Positions 13,771 through 20,849 of a stretch of DNA of 24,141 nucleotides are shown here, piece after piece. The position numbers were made by a program, and so were the translations under genes. The first letter of the stretch is position 1, and every line of letters begins with the position of its first letter. This DNA is from a virus: the IMG/VR virus record IMGVR_UViG_3300005527_000288, positions 1-24,141 of that record; one strand, 5' to 3'. The notes beneath the pieces were generated by a model. That model had not been told where the DNA came from, made no database searches, and was given only the letters and a program-made list of their open reading frames with translations.

Positions 13771-14160
13771 CTATCCATCATGCCAAAGGTTGAGGTCGAT
13801 TAGTTCCCGGTGAATAAAGCCGGTTTCCGTCTGTTCGCCCCGATCCAAGACGGTATTCAAAAAGGCGCGCAGGAAGGTGACGCCCGATTGCGTGGCCTCG
13901 CCAATCAGCGCCGTGATTACGGCTTCGCGCAGTGCTACCGATTGAGCTTTCTTGAGCGCGTAGCAGTCGATTTGAACCCGCGTGGAACGGAAGCCGTCAA
14001 AGCCCGCCATGTGCTGCGAACGGCTGTCCGCCACTACGGTCAGAACAATACAGGGCGCAGTCGTGCCTTGCGGCCTTACGCCCCAATCAATCCGCGTTCC
14101 GGCCAGCGCCGAAACCCCCGCATCAGCGAGGAGACGGGCGCGCAATGCTGTTTCCATCAT
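13771..14160 (-). CDS. DUF3168 tail completion protein
   Basis: This 129-aa protein matches DUF3168, the tail-completion/terminator family related to lambda gpU. Signs are the N-terminal helix METALRARLLADAGVSALAGTRIDWGVRPQG, the strand PCIVLTVVADSRS, and STRVQIDCYALKKAQSVALREAVITAL. It is expected to cap the tail tube and join it to the neck. Two adjacent ATG codons open the frame (14160 and 14157); the first overlaps the upstream TGA and is the likely start. An 11-bp gap with its own Shine-Dalgarno sequence separates it from the tube protein. Confidence 0.88.
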   Translation of the reverse strand: MMETALRARLLADAGVSALAGTRIDWGVRPQGTTAPCIVLTVVADSRSQHMAGFDGFRSTRVQIDCYALKKAQSVALREAVITALIGEATQSGVTFLRAFLNTVLDRGEQTETGFIHRELIDLNLWHDG

Positions 14161-14609
14161 GCCCCCGCTTTTGCTGCCTTGCGGGCCGCGCGCTGTGCCG
14201 TTTTCATAATCTCAAGCCGCAAATCTTCGGACAGCCGTTCAACGGCTTCGTCGCGCTTTTCTTCAAACGCGGGCCGTCCTGCCGGTTGCGCTTTTTGGCG
14301 CTGACTGCCAAATTCGCTTTCGGGCGCATAGATATGCAACCGGCGGTCTTGGCTTTCGTCAACGCCGATAAAGACCGAAACCGTTTGGCCCTGGTTGGCA
14401 TTTTTTTGAAAAGTCTTGACCGCCTTGCCGATCTGGATTGACCGCTTTAGGTCGCCCTGATCGACCGGGACCAGTTCGGCCCAGCGGTCGCGGATAGGCT
14501 CAGCCGCTTTCCTTAGCGCCCGGTCGGCGGTTCGGCGCATGGTCGAACGCTTGCCCAATTCCTTTAGCGACTGCTCTAGTTCTTTGCCGCCGCTAAAGCC
14601 GCGTTTCAC
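14157..14609 (-). CDS. HK97 gp10-family tail/neck protein
   Basis: This 150-aa protein resembles the HK97 gp10 family, which joins the neck to the tail tube. Recognisable parts are the N-terminal helix GGKELEQSLKELGKRS, the RALRKAAEPIRDRWAELVPVDQGDLKRSI segment (the 'aP..tG.Lr.si' hallmark), and the later YAPESEFGSQRQKAQPAGRPAFEE corresponding to the 'EFG...q.a.pfl.pA' motif. The start codon is GTG at 14609, chosen because it overlaps the previous stop (GTGA). The C-terminal end is strongly basic. The stop overlaps the next ATG (ATGA). Confidence 0.9.
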   Translation of the reverse strand: MKRGFSGGKELEQSLKELGKRSTMRRTADRALRKAAEPIRDRWAELVPVDQGDLKRSIQIGKAVKTFQKNANQGQTVSVFIGVDESQDRRLHIYAPESEFGSQRQKAQPAGRPAFEEKRDEAVERLSEDLRLEIMKTAQRAARKAAKAGA

Positions 14610-14941
14610 AGTGCGCCGATTGTGGAAGCCATGACTTCCACCCCATCCCTGCGCCCTAGTTCAATCAGCGGGCCGGTGATTGCGTAGCGTTCGCCGTCAT
14701 GTTCTAGTTCGTCGGTTTCCGTCAGGGTCGAAGTCAGAGCATCCCAGCGGAAATGAAACCGCGTAACCCGCTGGCCGTCCTTGCCAGCCGCTTCGATTAC
14801 TTCCCGGCTCGTCATAGGCACAACACGCGCCCACCGCGTCCCGGCAATAGCCATCTCGCCCGGAAGCGTGGTGTAACCGTCATCAGTAGATGGACCGGCG
14901 CGGTATATCCCAACCCGCCGATCCAACTTGCCCGCTTCCAT
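14606..14941 (-). CDS. Head-tail adaptor / head closure protein
   Basis: This 111-aa protein matches the phage head-tail joining family (SPP1 gp16 / HK97 gp7-like, Phage_H_T_join). Characteristic is the start 'AGKLDRRVGIYRAG...DDGYTTLPGE', then WARVVPMTSREVIEA and the strands 'VTRFHFRWDA....TDELEHDGERYAITGP'. These small beta-barrel proteins plug the neck after DNA packaging. Length is normal. The ATG at 14941 shares one base with the upstream TGA; the stop overlaps the GTG of the next gene. Confidence 0.9.
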   Translation of the reverse strand: MEAGKLDRRVGIYRAGPSTDDGYTTLPGEMAIAGTRWARVVPMTSREVIEAAGKDGQRVTRFHFRWDALTSTLTETDELEHDGERYAITGPLIELGRRDGVEVMASTIGAL

Positions 14942-15354
14942 CAGACCTTAACCGCGCCAGCTTCTTGAATGTTGACGTTCAGAACGCTGGTAGAAGTGCA
15001 GATGCCGATAATGCAGGGGTAGTCACCCGCCGCAACGTCTGCAACCGGAGCAAGCCCGCCCGCAGTGCCGGACAGGTAGTAAACATCGCCCACGGCCACG
15101 GTTGCGCCGATGGTGATGGGGCCAGAGGTCAGAACGGCAATGGGCTGGCCCGATGATGCGGCATGAAGCGCGATCCCGGCAGGCGAACGAACCGCAGCGG
15201 TCGCGCTGTCAGTGTCGGCAAGCTTGTAAGTCCCGGCGGCGCTATCGAGGTAAAGCACCTGGCCCGCCGTGATCGAGGCACCGGCAGTGCCGTGGACAAT
15301 CTTTGCGCCCGAACCGGCGATAACGCTAGCGGCAGTGATAGAAAGGTCAGCCAT
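14941..15354 (-). CDS. Putative capsid decoration / cement-like protein
   Basis: This 137-aa protein is rich in Ala, Gly, Ser, Thr and Val and appears all-beta. The pattern GTAGASITAGQVLYLDSAAGTYKLADTDS and the later TIGATVAVGDVYYLSGTAGGLAPVADVAAGDY resembles DUF2190-like and head-fibre/decoration domains, where 'aGqvvYl...' strands are common. A capsid-surface role is plausible but not proven. Its ATG at 15354 follows a clear GGAG at about 8 nt (TAGGAGTTTGATTT), one of the few independent ribosome-binding sites in this operon, which suits a protein needed in many copies. Its stop overlaps the next start (TGATG). Confidence 0.7.
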   Translation of the reverse strand: MADLSITAASVIAGSGAKIVHGTAGASITAGQVLYLDSAAGTYKLADTDSATAAVRSPAGIALHAASSGQPIAVLTSGPITIGATVAVGDVYYLSGTAGGLAPVADVAAGDYPCIIGICTSTSVLNVNIQEAGAVKV

Positions 15355-15365
15355 AAATCAAACTC

Positions 15366-15923
15366 CTAGAAAGCAAAGCTGCGATAGTTGGTAAGAAGGG
15401 CCTCAACCGCGTTAGGCATTGCGATTAGGGGCTTGTCGGTCGCTGCGGATCGGTTGTCATACCATTGACCAACCAGCAGCAGGATTGCTTGCTTGAACGG
15501 CGCGGGAACGGTTGTGTAACCCGCAACGAAGCGGATCACGACATTATTGACGCCCTCAGATACTTCCGGCCATGTGTAGTTAGTTGCCCTGACAACCCAT
15601 TGCGGGTCGCTGGCATCGTCCAGGCTATAGTTAACGCTTGAAACGGTCTGTTCGGCCCCGGCAGTGTCGATATAAGTCACATACGTTATCGCAGTAACCG
15701 GGCCTTTTGGCAGGACCATTGCATCGCTGAAGCTATCGTAAACGGCTTCCCAGGTCTGCGAGACAATCGCGCGCCCGGTATAGAGTTCAACGTGGCTGGT
15801 CGCGGCGGCAATTAGCCCATCAACCAACGCATCCTCATCGGTCCCGTCAATTCGGCAATGCGTTTTAGCCTCTGCCAGCGACACCGGATAACTTGCCGGG
15901 GCAGTAATCAGGCGAATGCTCAT
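15366..15923 (-). CDS. Head-tail connector protein (phiE125 gp8 / HK97 gp6-like)
   Basis: This 185-aa protein is a head-completion connector that sits under the portal and forms the neck. The N-terminus has the typical 'P.Y.PVSLAEAKTHCRIDGTDEDALVDGLIAAATSHVELYTGRAIVSQTWE' arrangement: a first helix pairing with a long second helix, then the strand segment. LPKGPVTAITYVTYID and VVIRFVAGYTTVPAPFKQAILLLVGQWYDNR further on are hallmark motifs of the phiE125 gp8 family. Length is normal. The ATG at 15923 overlaps the stop of the repeat protein (ATGA). The gene reappears in standard HK97-like order after a five-gene insertion behind the capsid gene. Confidence 0.92.
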   Translation of the reverse strand: MSIRLITAPASYPVSLAEAKTHCRIDGTDEDALVDGLIAAATSHVELYTGRAIVSQTWEAVYDSFSDAMVLPKGPVTAITYVTYIDTAGAEQTVSSVNYSLDDASDPQWVVRATNYTWPEVSEGVNNVVIRFVAGYTTVPAPFKQAILLLVGQWYDNRSAATDKPLIAMPNAVEALLTNYRSFAF

Positions 15924-17065
15924 CTAGCCCCCCTTGAAACGTTAGCGCGGCGGACGCTTGATCCCTGCCCCGGCCTTGTGCTTGTGACAGCGGCAAAGCG
16001 GGCCAGTGAAGTTGCATCCGGTCGGTTGCCGCCCCGGTTATCCGAATGCCTCGCGGTGCTGCGCGGGATCGGGACGCCGATGCTTGCCGCGTCTTGTCCG
16101 GCCTCAACGCCGGAAAGACCGCCCTGGATAAGAACAAGTCCGGCAAACCCGGCGGTGTCCTCTCCGTCCGTAGCGGCGAGACTTCCGGTTGCGGGCAAGA
16201 CGCCAGCAATTGAAGCCGCGTCATTTCCGGCCTCAACCGCATTCAACAAACCAGAAACAACCGGCATTCCGCCGCTAAGACTGGCGGTGTCCTGCCCGGA
16301 CTCGGTTGCGGACAGCCCGCCTTGAATTAAAACTAGGCCAGTAAAGCCCGCCGTGTCGGCATTATCATTTGCGGCTAGTGCGCCGGTTATCGGAACATTC
16401 CCGGCAAATGCGGCACTATCCGCGCCACTTTCCAAACTGGAAAGCGCACCGCTTACAAATACGGCACCGGCAATTGACGCGGTATCCGCCCCGGCCTCAG
16501 TAACCGAAAGCGCCCCCACAATCGGGACAAATCCAGAAAGACCGGCAACGTCCGCGCCGGTTTCATTTACAGCCAGAGAGCCTGTGACGGGCGGGCTTGC
16601 CCCCGAACCGACAAAACTGGCGGTGTCCGCGCCGGTTTCAGTTAGCGCAAACGCGCCTTGGACTAAAACGTCACCCGATAAGCTGGCGACATCGCCCGCC
16701 GTCTCACTTACCGCCAATCCGCCTTGGACTATCACAACGCCGACAATCGCGGCGGTATCGGCTCCAGTTTCAACGGCGGCTAGAGTGCCGTCGATCAATA
16801 CGGCACCGGCCAGCGATGCGGTATCCGCCCCGGCTTCTGTGGCGGTCAGCGCCCCGTCAATCAGGACAAGCCCGCTAAGGCTTGCGCCATCTGCGCCGGT
16901 TTCTGTTGCCGCAAGACTTCCGATTATTGCGGGATCGGCAACAATGCCCGCCAGGCTTGCGGTATCGCTTCCCGCCTCATTTGCCGCCAGAGTTCCGGTT
17001 GCCGTGGCAGGAGGAGTCGAGAGTTGCTGTGCCGCAGCCTGTAGCGGCTGAAACAGCCAACTCAT
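15920..17065 (-). CDS. Repeat protein: about fourteen 22-residue E-x-G-x-D-T-A units
   Basis: This 381-aa protein has a short 23-residue head, about fourteen tandem units over residues 24-335, and a basic 46-residue tail rich in Arg, Ser and Asn. A typical unit reads GALTATEAGADTASLAGAVL, with spacing of 20 to 25 residues. Gly, Leu, Glu, Gly and the Asp-Thr-Ala core are the conserved positions; two units have shortened cores (NDNADTAG and DGEDTAG). The units are diverged rather than identical at DNA level, so they are old and under protein-level selection. The periodic beta-strand/turn pattern suggests an extended fibre or solenoid. Function is unknown; its place next to the connector genes suggests a head- or neck-associated fibre. 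Confidence 0.88.
   Translation of the reverse strand: MSWLFQPLQAAAQQLSTPPATATGTLAANEAGSDTASLAGIVADPAIIGSLAATETGADGASLSGLVLIDGALTATEAGADTASLAGAVLIDGTLAAVETGADTAAIVGVVIVQGGLAVSETAGDVASLSGDVLVQGAFALTETGADTASFVGSGASPPVTGSLAVNETGADVAGLSGFVPIVGALSVTEAGADTASIAGAVFVSGALSSLESGADSAAFAGNVPITGALAANDNADTAGFTGLVLIQGGLSATESGQDTASLSGGMPVVSGLLNAVEAGNDAASIAGVLPATGSLAATDGEDTAGFAGLVLIQGGLSGVEAGQDAASIGVPIPRSTARHSDNRGGNRPDATSLARFAAVTSTRPGQGSSVRRANVSRGAR
16061..16996 (-). repeat. Tandem array of diverged ~66-bp coding repeats
   Basis: This is the DNA array that encodes the 22-residue units of the protein at 15920-17065. About fourteen units follow with a period close to 66 bp, each containing a recognisable GGNGCNGACACNGC-like core for Gly-Ala-Asp-Thr-Ala. 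Units differ at many third positions and by a few inserted or missing codons. Confidence 0.85.
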
Positions 17066-17416
17066 TTATGCCACCTGCCGGATAGACCAAAGCACCGTAA
17101 TAGTTCCGGCCAGGGCGTCACAGGTAACGTCCCAACCGTTCATAAGGACAAGCGAGGGGCTAACCCAAATCGGGCTGGACTGTGCGCCCGTCAGAATTGC
17201 TTCATAGGCAATCCGCTGGGTGTCCGCGCTGCGCACCTTCTCATAAATTCGTATCTGTAGCTGGTCGCCCGCGATCATGTCAGAGAGGTCAAGCCAGACC
17301 TGGAACACGCCGTCAGTGGTCTGCGCGTCCCCGGTATCGTAGCTGGTATCGGTCGCAAGGCTCCATTCGGTCGTTGAGATTGCTTCGGTGCCGGTGATTA
17401 GTTCGGTAATCGCCAT
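17066..17416 (-). CDS. Hypothetical beta-rich phage protein
   Basis: This 116-aa protein has regular alternating hydrophobic strands, for example VFQVWLDLSDMIAGDQLQIRIYEKV near residues 37-61 and WDVTCDALAGTITVLWSIRQVA at the end. The pattern resembles a compact jelly-roll or immunoglobulin-like domain. I recognise no named family. It starts one base after the previous stop (TAACATG) and ends directly before the repeat-protein start (TAAATG), so it belongs to the five-gene block between the capsid and connector genes. A capsid-associated role is inference from position and composition only. Confidence 0.8.
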   Translation of the reverse strand: MAITELITGTEAISTTEWSLATDTSYDTGDAQTTDGVFQVWLDLSDMIAGDQLQIRIYEKVRSADTQRIAYEAILTGAQSSPIWVSPSLVLMNGWDVTCDALAGTITVLWSIRQVA

Positions 17417-17417
17417 G

Positions 17418-18272
17418 TTAGCCCCCGATCCCGATCACAGTTGCGTTATAGCCCGTTACCGGCGCGCCGCCATTGTTCCCGCGTATCCAGATTTCCGAAC
17501 CTGCCGGAACAGGCCAGTAAGCTTGCGGAAACACCCCGTTTGATGCGACGGTATCATAGATGGTTTCGTTGGTCGTAGAGCCTGAAACCGCCCGTGAAAT
17601 AATCTTCTTGTTGGTTTCATCGCCTACAGCAACTTCAATGTAAGTTTGGTGTGCGGACATGCCGCCATTATCGATCTGGACCCCCAACTGCCACCACCAA
17701 AGGGCGGTCGTGGTCGTCCCCAAGCTAACCCACGAACCAAAAGCAGAGTTTCCGGGTGTGAAGCCAGAGCCGTTGCTATTCGTAATCGTGCCGAAGGTCT
17801 GGCTAATTGCCCCGACTGGCACGTTCTCCGGATTGGTAGGTTGCCCAAAAAACCGCACCATAACGCGAACCGTGCCCGCCGTGGCGTTGCTGCCTTGAAC
17901 GCGAACCGCAACGCTGGACCCGGCTTTGATAAAGAACGGGAACAGGAAAAGTTTACTCCCCCCATTGCCAGCTGAAAGGGATGAACCACAAACCGCATTA
18001 GAAATTATGGCGGAATAACTGGTGCCGCCCGCTGGATCGACCCCTATGTCAAGTAGGTGGTTTTTGGCGTTGGACGCCGTGGCGCCCCCGTTGACTAAAA
18101 CTAAAATCCAATAGCAGTCGTGCGCAATGTTGGCACTGCTGGCAACCTGCGTCCATGCGCCTTCAACGTTTGACGCGCCCGGAACAACTGAAGTGCCCAT
18201 CGTCTGCGAAGCATTGGCCCCCCAGTTGTCATAGGTGAAGGCGTAACCAGAAAGGCCGGAGGGGAGGAGCAT
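17418..18272 (-). CDS. Hypothetical virion protein with two duplicated beta domains
   Basis: This 284-aa, beta-rich, Gly/Ser/Asn-rich protein is not one I can name. It consists of two similar halves, roughly residues 10-142 and 157-284. Matching landmarks in order are QTMGTSVVPG and QTFGTITNSNG, EGAWTQV and FGSWVSL, YWILVLVNGGATAS and WQLGVQIDNGGMSA, LLDIGVD and YIEVAVGD, IKAGSSVAVRVQG and VPAGSEIWIRGNN. This points to an ancient tandem duplication of a jelly-roll-like domain of about 125 residues. In this position, between capsid and connector genes, a head-surface or adhesion role is plausible. The start is coupled to the upstream gene by TAATG. Confidence 0.85.
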   Translation of the reverse strand: MLLPSGLSGYAFTYDNWGANASQTMGTSVVPGASNVEGAWTQVASSANIAHDCYWILVLVNGGATASNAKNHLLDIGVDPAGGTSYSAIISNAVCGSSLSAGNGGSKLFLFPFFIKAGSSVAVRVQGSNATAGTVRVMVRFFGQPTNPENVPVGAISQTFGTITNSNGSGFTPGNSAFGSWVSLGTTTTALWWWQLGVQIDNGGMSAHQTYIEVAVGDETNKKIISRAVSGSTTNETIYDTVASNGVFPQAYWPVPAGSEIWIRGNNGGAPVTGYNATVIGIGG

Positions 18273-18652
18273 TAGGCGTGAGTGATCGTGCCGGTCGTCA
18301 GCGTGACAGTCTGCCCCGCCGTGATCGAAACGCTATCGAGGTTAATGTCCGCGCCGGAAGTGCTGACGGTCAGGCCGGAAATAACCACCGTGCCGTCACT
18401 ATCCTTAATCCGCGCTTCTGCCGCAGTCCCGGTTGCATTGGCGCTAGTGTCCGAAATGTCAGGGTCAAAGTCGAAGGTCAGGACGCCAGCCGAAGCCGTG
18501 CCAGACGGGTCGGCCAGGGTTAGGATAGCCAGCACCGAGCCAAAGCCGGTCGTTCCAATTTCAAGCGTTCCAGGGCCTGCGCCCGCGTCGATCTGCGTGA
18601 TTACGGCGCCCATGCGCGCGGTTTTAACAGCAGTGGAATAGGTAACGGCCAT
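18272..18652 (-). CDS. Hypothetical beta-rich structural protein
   Basis: This 126-aa protein is rich in Thr, Ser, Gly, Ala and Asp, with alternating hydrophobic residues and almost no long helices. The C-terminal part (VVISGLTVSTSGADINLDS, then TITAGQTVTLTTGTITHA-like text) reads as successive beta strands ending in 'AGQTVTLTTGTITHA'. Such sequences are common among capsid decoration and fibre proteins, and its position two genes after the capsid supports a virion role. That is inference; I do not recognise a named family. Start and stop both overlap the neighbours by one base (TAATG at each end), so it is translationally coupled. Confidence 0.8.
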   Translation of the reverse strand: MAVTYSTAVKTARMGAVITQIDAGAGPGTLEIGTTGFGSVLAILTLADPSGTASAGVLTFDFDPDISDTSANATGTAAEARIKDSDGTVVISGLTVSTSGADINLDSVSITAGQTVTLTTGTITHA

Positions 18653-18840
18653 TATTCAGCCCCCCGCTTTTCAAGCACCGGCTTGCGCGCGGCAGTTTCT
18701 TTCTTCGCCTCGGCCACCGGCACGGCGAAGCCCGCTTCGATAAAGCGGATTGCCTCTGCGTTGCTGAAGCGTTCAGTAATTTCGCCAGCCTCAAGCGAAT
18801 ATTCAGGGCCGACAAAGCTGGCTGTCATCTTGATTTTCAT
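18652..18840 (-). CDS. Small hypothetical protein after the capsid gene
   Basis: This 62-aa protein has an N-terminal half that reads as beta strands around SFVGPEYSLEAGEI, followed by a helix with the pattern FSNAEAIRFIEAGFAVPV. Similar short proteins of this shape often sit between capsid and connector genes in phages, but no function is established that I can name. The C-terminal 18 residues are lysine- and glutamate-rich. The ATG at 18840 has only a weak GGGGA Shine-Dalgarno sequence behind the post-capsid hairpin. The stop overlaps the next start (TAATG), so it belongs to the late operon. Confidence 0.75.
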   Translation of the reverse strand: MKIKMTASFVGPEYSLEAGEITERFSNAEAIRFIEAGFAVPVAEAKKETAARKPVLEKRGAE

Positions 18841-18862
18841 TGTGCGTCCCCGTGCAGGAATA

Positions 18863-18886
18863 GGGCGGGAGATTGCTCCCCCGCCC
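18863..18886 (-). terminator. Strong hairpin after the capsid gene, no T tract
   Basis: On the minus strand GGGCGGGGG pairs with CTCCCGCCC (9 bp including one G-U pair) across a 6-nt AGCAAT loop, starting 7 nt after the capsid stop codon. The same pairing on the plus strand would contain an A-C mismatch, which favours a minus-strand RNA function. Only TATTCC follows, so it is a poor intrinsic terminator. It may stabilise or define the 3' end of a capsid mRNA. Confidence 0.5.
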
Positions 18887-18893
18887 GCATCCG

Positions 18894-20147
18894 TTAGGCC
18901 TGGATCAGGTGCTTTACAGCGCCGGTCTGGATCAGATCGCCGTCAAGGCGGACCACACCAGCAAGACCGATGTTCGGCCAGTAGTATTCACGGCGAACGC
19001 CGATCACCGGAGCGCCGACCTTGCGGACGTAATACTTGCTGAAGTCGCCAAACAGAACCGACTTGTTGCCGGTCGCGACGTTAGCCATCGCCTGGTTGAT
19101 GCTGTAGGGCTGGCCAAGCAGCGTCCCCGGAGCGCCGACGCGAACGTCACCCATCTGCCACAGGTAGTTGTTCTGACCGTCCTTCAGCTTGCGGATAACC
19201 GCCAGCGTCGAGTCGTTGAACATGAACCGGGCCTTGGGCGACATACGGTAAGCCGGATCGACCGAGTGCAGCAGGTCAATGAGTTCGTCCCCGGTGATCG
19301 CCGCAGCGCCAGCGGCAGTCTTGCCGAGCGCCGAAGCGGTAACAATGCCGTTCGGATCGCCGGTGCCGTCACCCGTAGTCAGTTCGGTATTGACGCGGCG
19401 GGCGAGACGTTCGCCAAGCAGTTCACCGATGAACGTTTCGACATTGACCGCCGAATCCTGAAGCAGTTCCATCGAAATCTGGACCCACTCAGTGTCATAG
19501 GCAAAGGCGTTCAGCGTCATCTTGGCAAAGGTAGCGTCAACGCCGCCGTCATCCGTCATGGCCCCGGCTTCGGTGTGCTGCGCAACCGCAACGGCGGTAT
19601 CGTCAACCTTCGGGAAGTCGATCGGGTTGCCCGATGCGGTATTCAGAACGGTGCAGATAGCCTCGTCATACATCGGCCCCCACATTTTCAGGGTCTTGTC
19701 GATGGTGGCGGCAAGATCGGTCGGGACGGTGAAGCCGCCCGCCGAGTTAGTGCCAGCGGTCTGCGCACGAAATTCCGAAACGCCAGCCTTGATAACCGCA
19801 CGGGCTTCCGGGCTGATTTCCTGAACGTCAAAGCCAGCGCGGGCCAGTTCAATAAAGGCTTCGCGGTATTCCGGCTTGGCAACTTCTTCAACGCCGCGAC
19901 CTTCGCCAGCGCCCATGTTGGGGCGGTTGGCAGCGCGCAGTTCTTCGGCGCGGGCTTCAGCCTGGGCCAGACGCTCTTCGCGGGCGATGTTCTTTTCCAC
20001 CTTGTCGAAGTCAGCCATGATAGCGTCATGGCGGGCTTCCAGTTCAGCCGCGCGGGCTTCGTCGGTGTTGGTCTTGATTTCGTCGAGGGCTTCACGGGCC
20101 TGGGTAACAAGGCGACCGCGCTGCTCCTGAAGGGCAGTCAGAGACAT
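18894..20147 (-). CDS. Major capsid protein (HK97 fold, with N-terminal delta domain)
   Basis: This 417-aa protein builds the icosahedral shell. Residues 1 to about 75 are a long, highly charged coiled coil (the delta or scaffold domain) that the upstream protease is expected to remove. After it come EYREAFIELARAG (93-105) and QTAGTNSAGGFTVPTDLAATI (129-149), the usual junction and N-arm region of HK97-type capsids. The body continues with DDTAVAVAQHTEAGAMTDD and the C-terminal YYVRKVGAPVIGVRREYYWPNIGLAGVVRLDG, both typical. The exact cleavage point cannot be seen. The ATG at 20147 has only a weak GGGA-type Shine-Dalgarno sequence, directly after the T tract of a terminator-like hairpin. A second strong hairpin follows the gene. 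Confidence 0.96.
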   Translation of the reverse strand: MSLTALQEQRGRLVTQAREALDEIKTNTDEARAAELEARHDAIMADFDKVEKNIAREERLAQAEARAEELRAANRPNMGAGEGRGVEEVAKPEYREAFIELARAGFDVQEISPEARAVIKAGVSEFRAQTAGTNSAGGFTVPTDLAATIDKTLKMWGPMYDEAICTVLNTASGNPIDFPKVDDTAVAVAQHTEAGAMTDDGGVDATFAKMTLNAFAYDTEWVQISMELLQDSAVNVETFIGELLGERLARRVNTELTTGDGTGDPNGIVTASALGKTAAGAAAITGDELIDLLHSVDPAYRMSPKARFMFNDSTLAVIRKLKDGQNNYLWQMGDVRVGAPGTLLGQPYSINQAMANVATGNKSVLFGDFSKYYVRKVGAPVIGVRREYYWPNIGLAGVVRLDGDLIQTGAVKHLIQA

Positions 20148-20161
20148 AGAGATATTCCCAT

Positions 20162-20187
20162 AAAAAACCCGCCGGGATGGCGGGCTT
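20162..20187 (-). terminator. Intrinsic terminator-like hairpin just before the capsid gene
   Basis: On the minus strand CCCGCC-ATCCC-GGCGGG forms a 6-bp all-GC stem with a 5-nt loop, extendable by one G-U and two A-U pairs, followed at once by six T residues. This is a classic rho-independent terminator shape. On the plus strand there is no good T tract, so it acts on transcripts running from the protease towards the capsid gene. The T tract ends only 14 nt before the capsid ATG, so any transcript that starts beyond the terminator would have almost no leader. Confidence 0.75.
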
Positions 20188-20240
20188 ACGTTGCGCGGAT
20201 CAAGCCTCGCGCTGGCCTCCGGTGGTCGCCGGGAAACTGT

Positions 20241-20849
20241 TTAGAGCTTGCGGAAACGCTGCTCGGAATCGGCTTTGCGCTTCAGATAACCCGCTTGGTC
20301 ATGCGCCTTGCGTTCGGCATCCTGGCGTTCTTCTTCGGCTTGGCGGCGCGCATTGTCGCGGTCGCGCAAAGCAATCTGTGTGGTCGGGTATGCGCCCCGG
20401 TTCACAATCGAAACGTCATACAGGACCACATCGGTAATCGTGCGAACGTCCGGCCCGTCTGCCGGGGTGTCCCAACGCTGGCCGGTCGCCTGAAAAGCGA
20501 AACTCATCTGGTCCAGCATCTTGCCGCGCATCTTGGGAACAATCCGCTGAACGTCAGGGTCAGACGGGTCCAGTTCGGCCCGAATGTGCAAGCCGTGGTC
20601 GTCCTCTTTCATGGTAAGGTTCCCGGCGGTCGAACGCGCCAGGGGAAGGCCCCCATGATTGATTAGAAATTCAACATCGTCGTTGCGGTCAAGCGCCGAA
20701 CGGAATGCACCGCGCGCCACGACTTCGGTGAAGACGCCGCCAATGTCGGTTGGCTGGTCAAAGACCGCCGCGTAACCTTCCACGACAATCTTGCCGTCAC
20801 CTTCAGCGCGAACTTCTACAGGAAGCCCGGCGCGCGTCTCACGTTCCAT
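20241..20849 (-). CDS. Prohead protease (HK97 family, peptidase S78)
   Basis: This maturation protease cleaves the N-terminal delta domain of the capsid protein and itself inside the prohead. With the start at 20849 it is 202 aa, normal for the family. Visible signatures are VVEGYAAVFDQPTD near residues 22-35, the catalytic-His motif FLINHG (H65), and the catalytic-Ser motif DQMSFAFQ (S116), followed by the usual LYDVSIVNRGAYPTT strand. The C-terminal 40 residues are a charged, probably coiled helix. The frame is open upstream to 21002, but that part overlaps the portal and reads as low-complexity basic sequence. ATG 20849 has a GGGGGAG Shine-Dalgarno sequence just upstream and gives the conserved N-terminus, so I chose it. 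Confidence 0.94.
   Translation of the reverse strand: MERETRAGLPVEVRAEGDGKIVVEGYAAVFDQPTDIGGVFTEVVARGAFRSALDRNDDVEFLINHGGLPLARSTAGNLTMKEDDHGLHIRAELDPSDPDVQRIVPKMRGKMLDQMSFAFQATGQRWDTPADGPDVRTITDVVLYDVSIVNRGAYPTTQIALRDRDNARRQAEEERQDAERKAHDQAGYLKRKADSEQRFRKL

Noticed and set aside
15865-16242. Minus-strand 125-codon frame overlapping the end of the repeat protein
   Set aside because: It is a shadow frame: it overlaps both the repeat protein and the connector gene, lacks a family match and has irregular composition.
16353-17051. Plus-strand open frame of 232 codons opposite the repeat protein
   Set aside because: It mirrors the tandem repeats on the other strand. A repeated Pro/Ser/Ala sequence is what the antisense of the repeat unit would give.
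18873-20666. Plus-strand open frame of 597 codons across the capsid and protease genes
   Set aside because: It lies opposite two clearly identified genes and arises from their GC-rich codon use. The protein has no recognisable domain, and no promoter or neighbouring plus-strand gene supports it.
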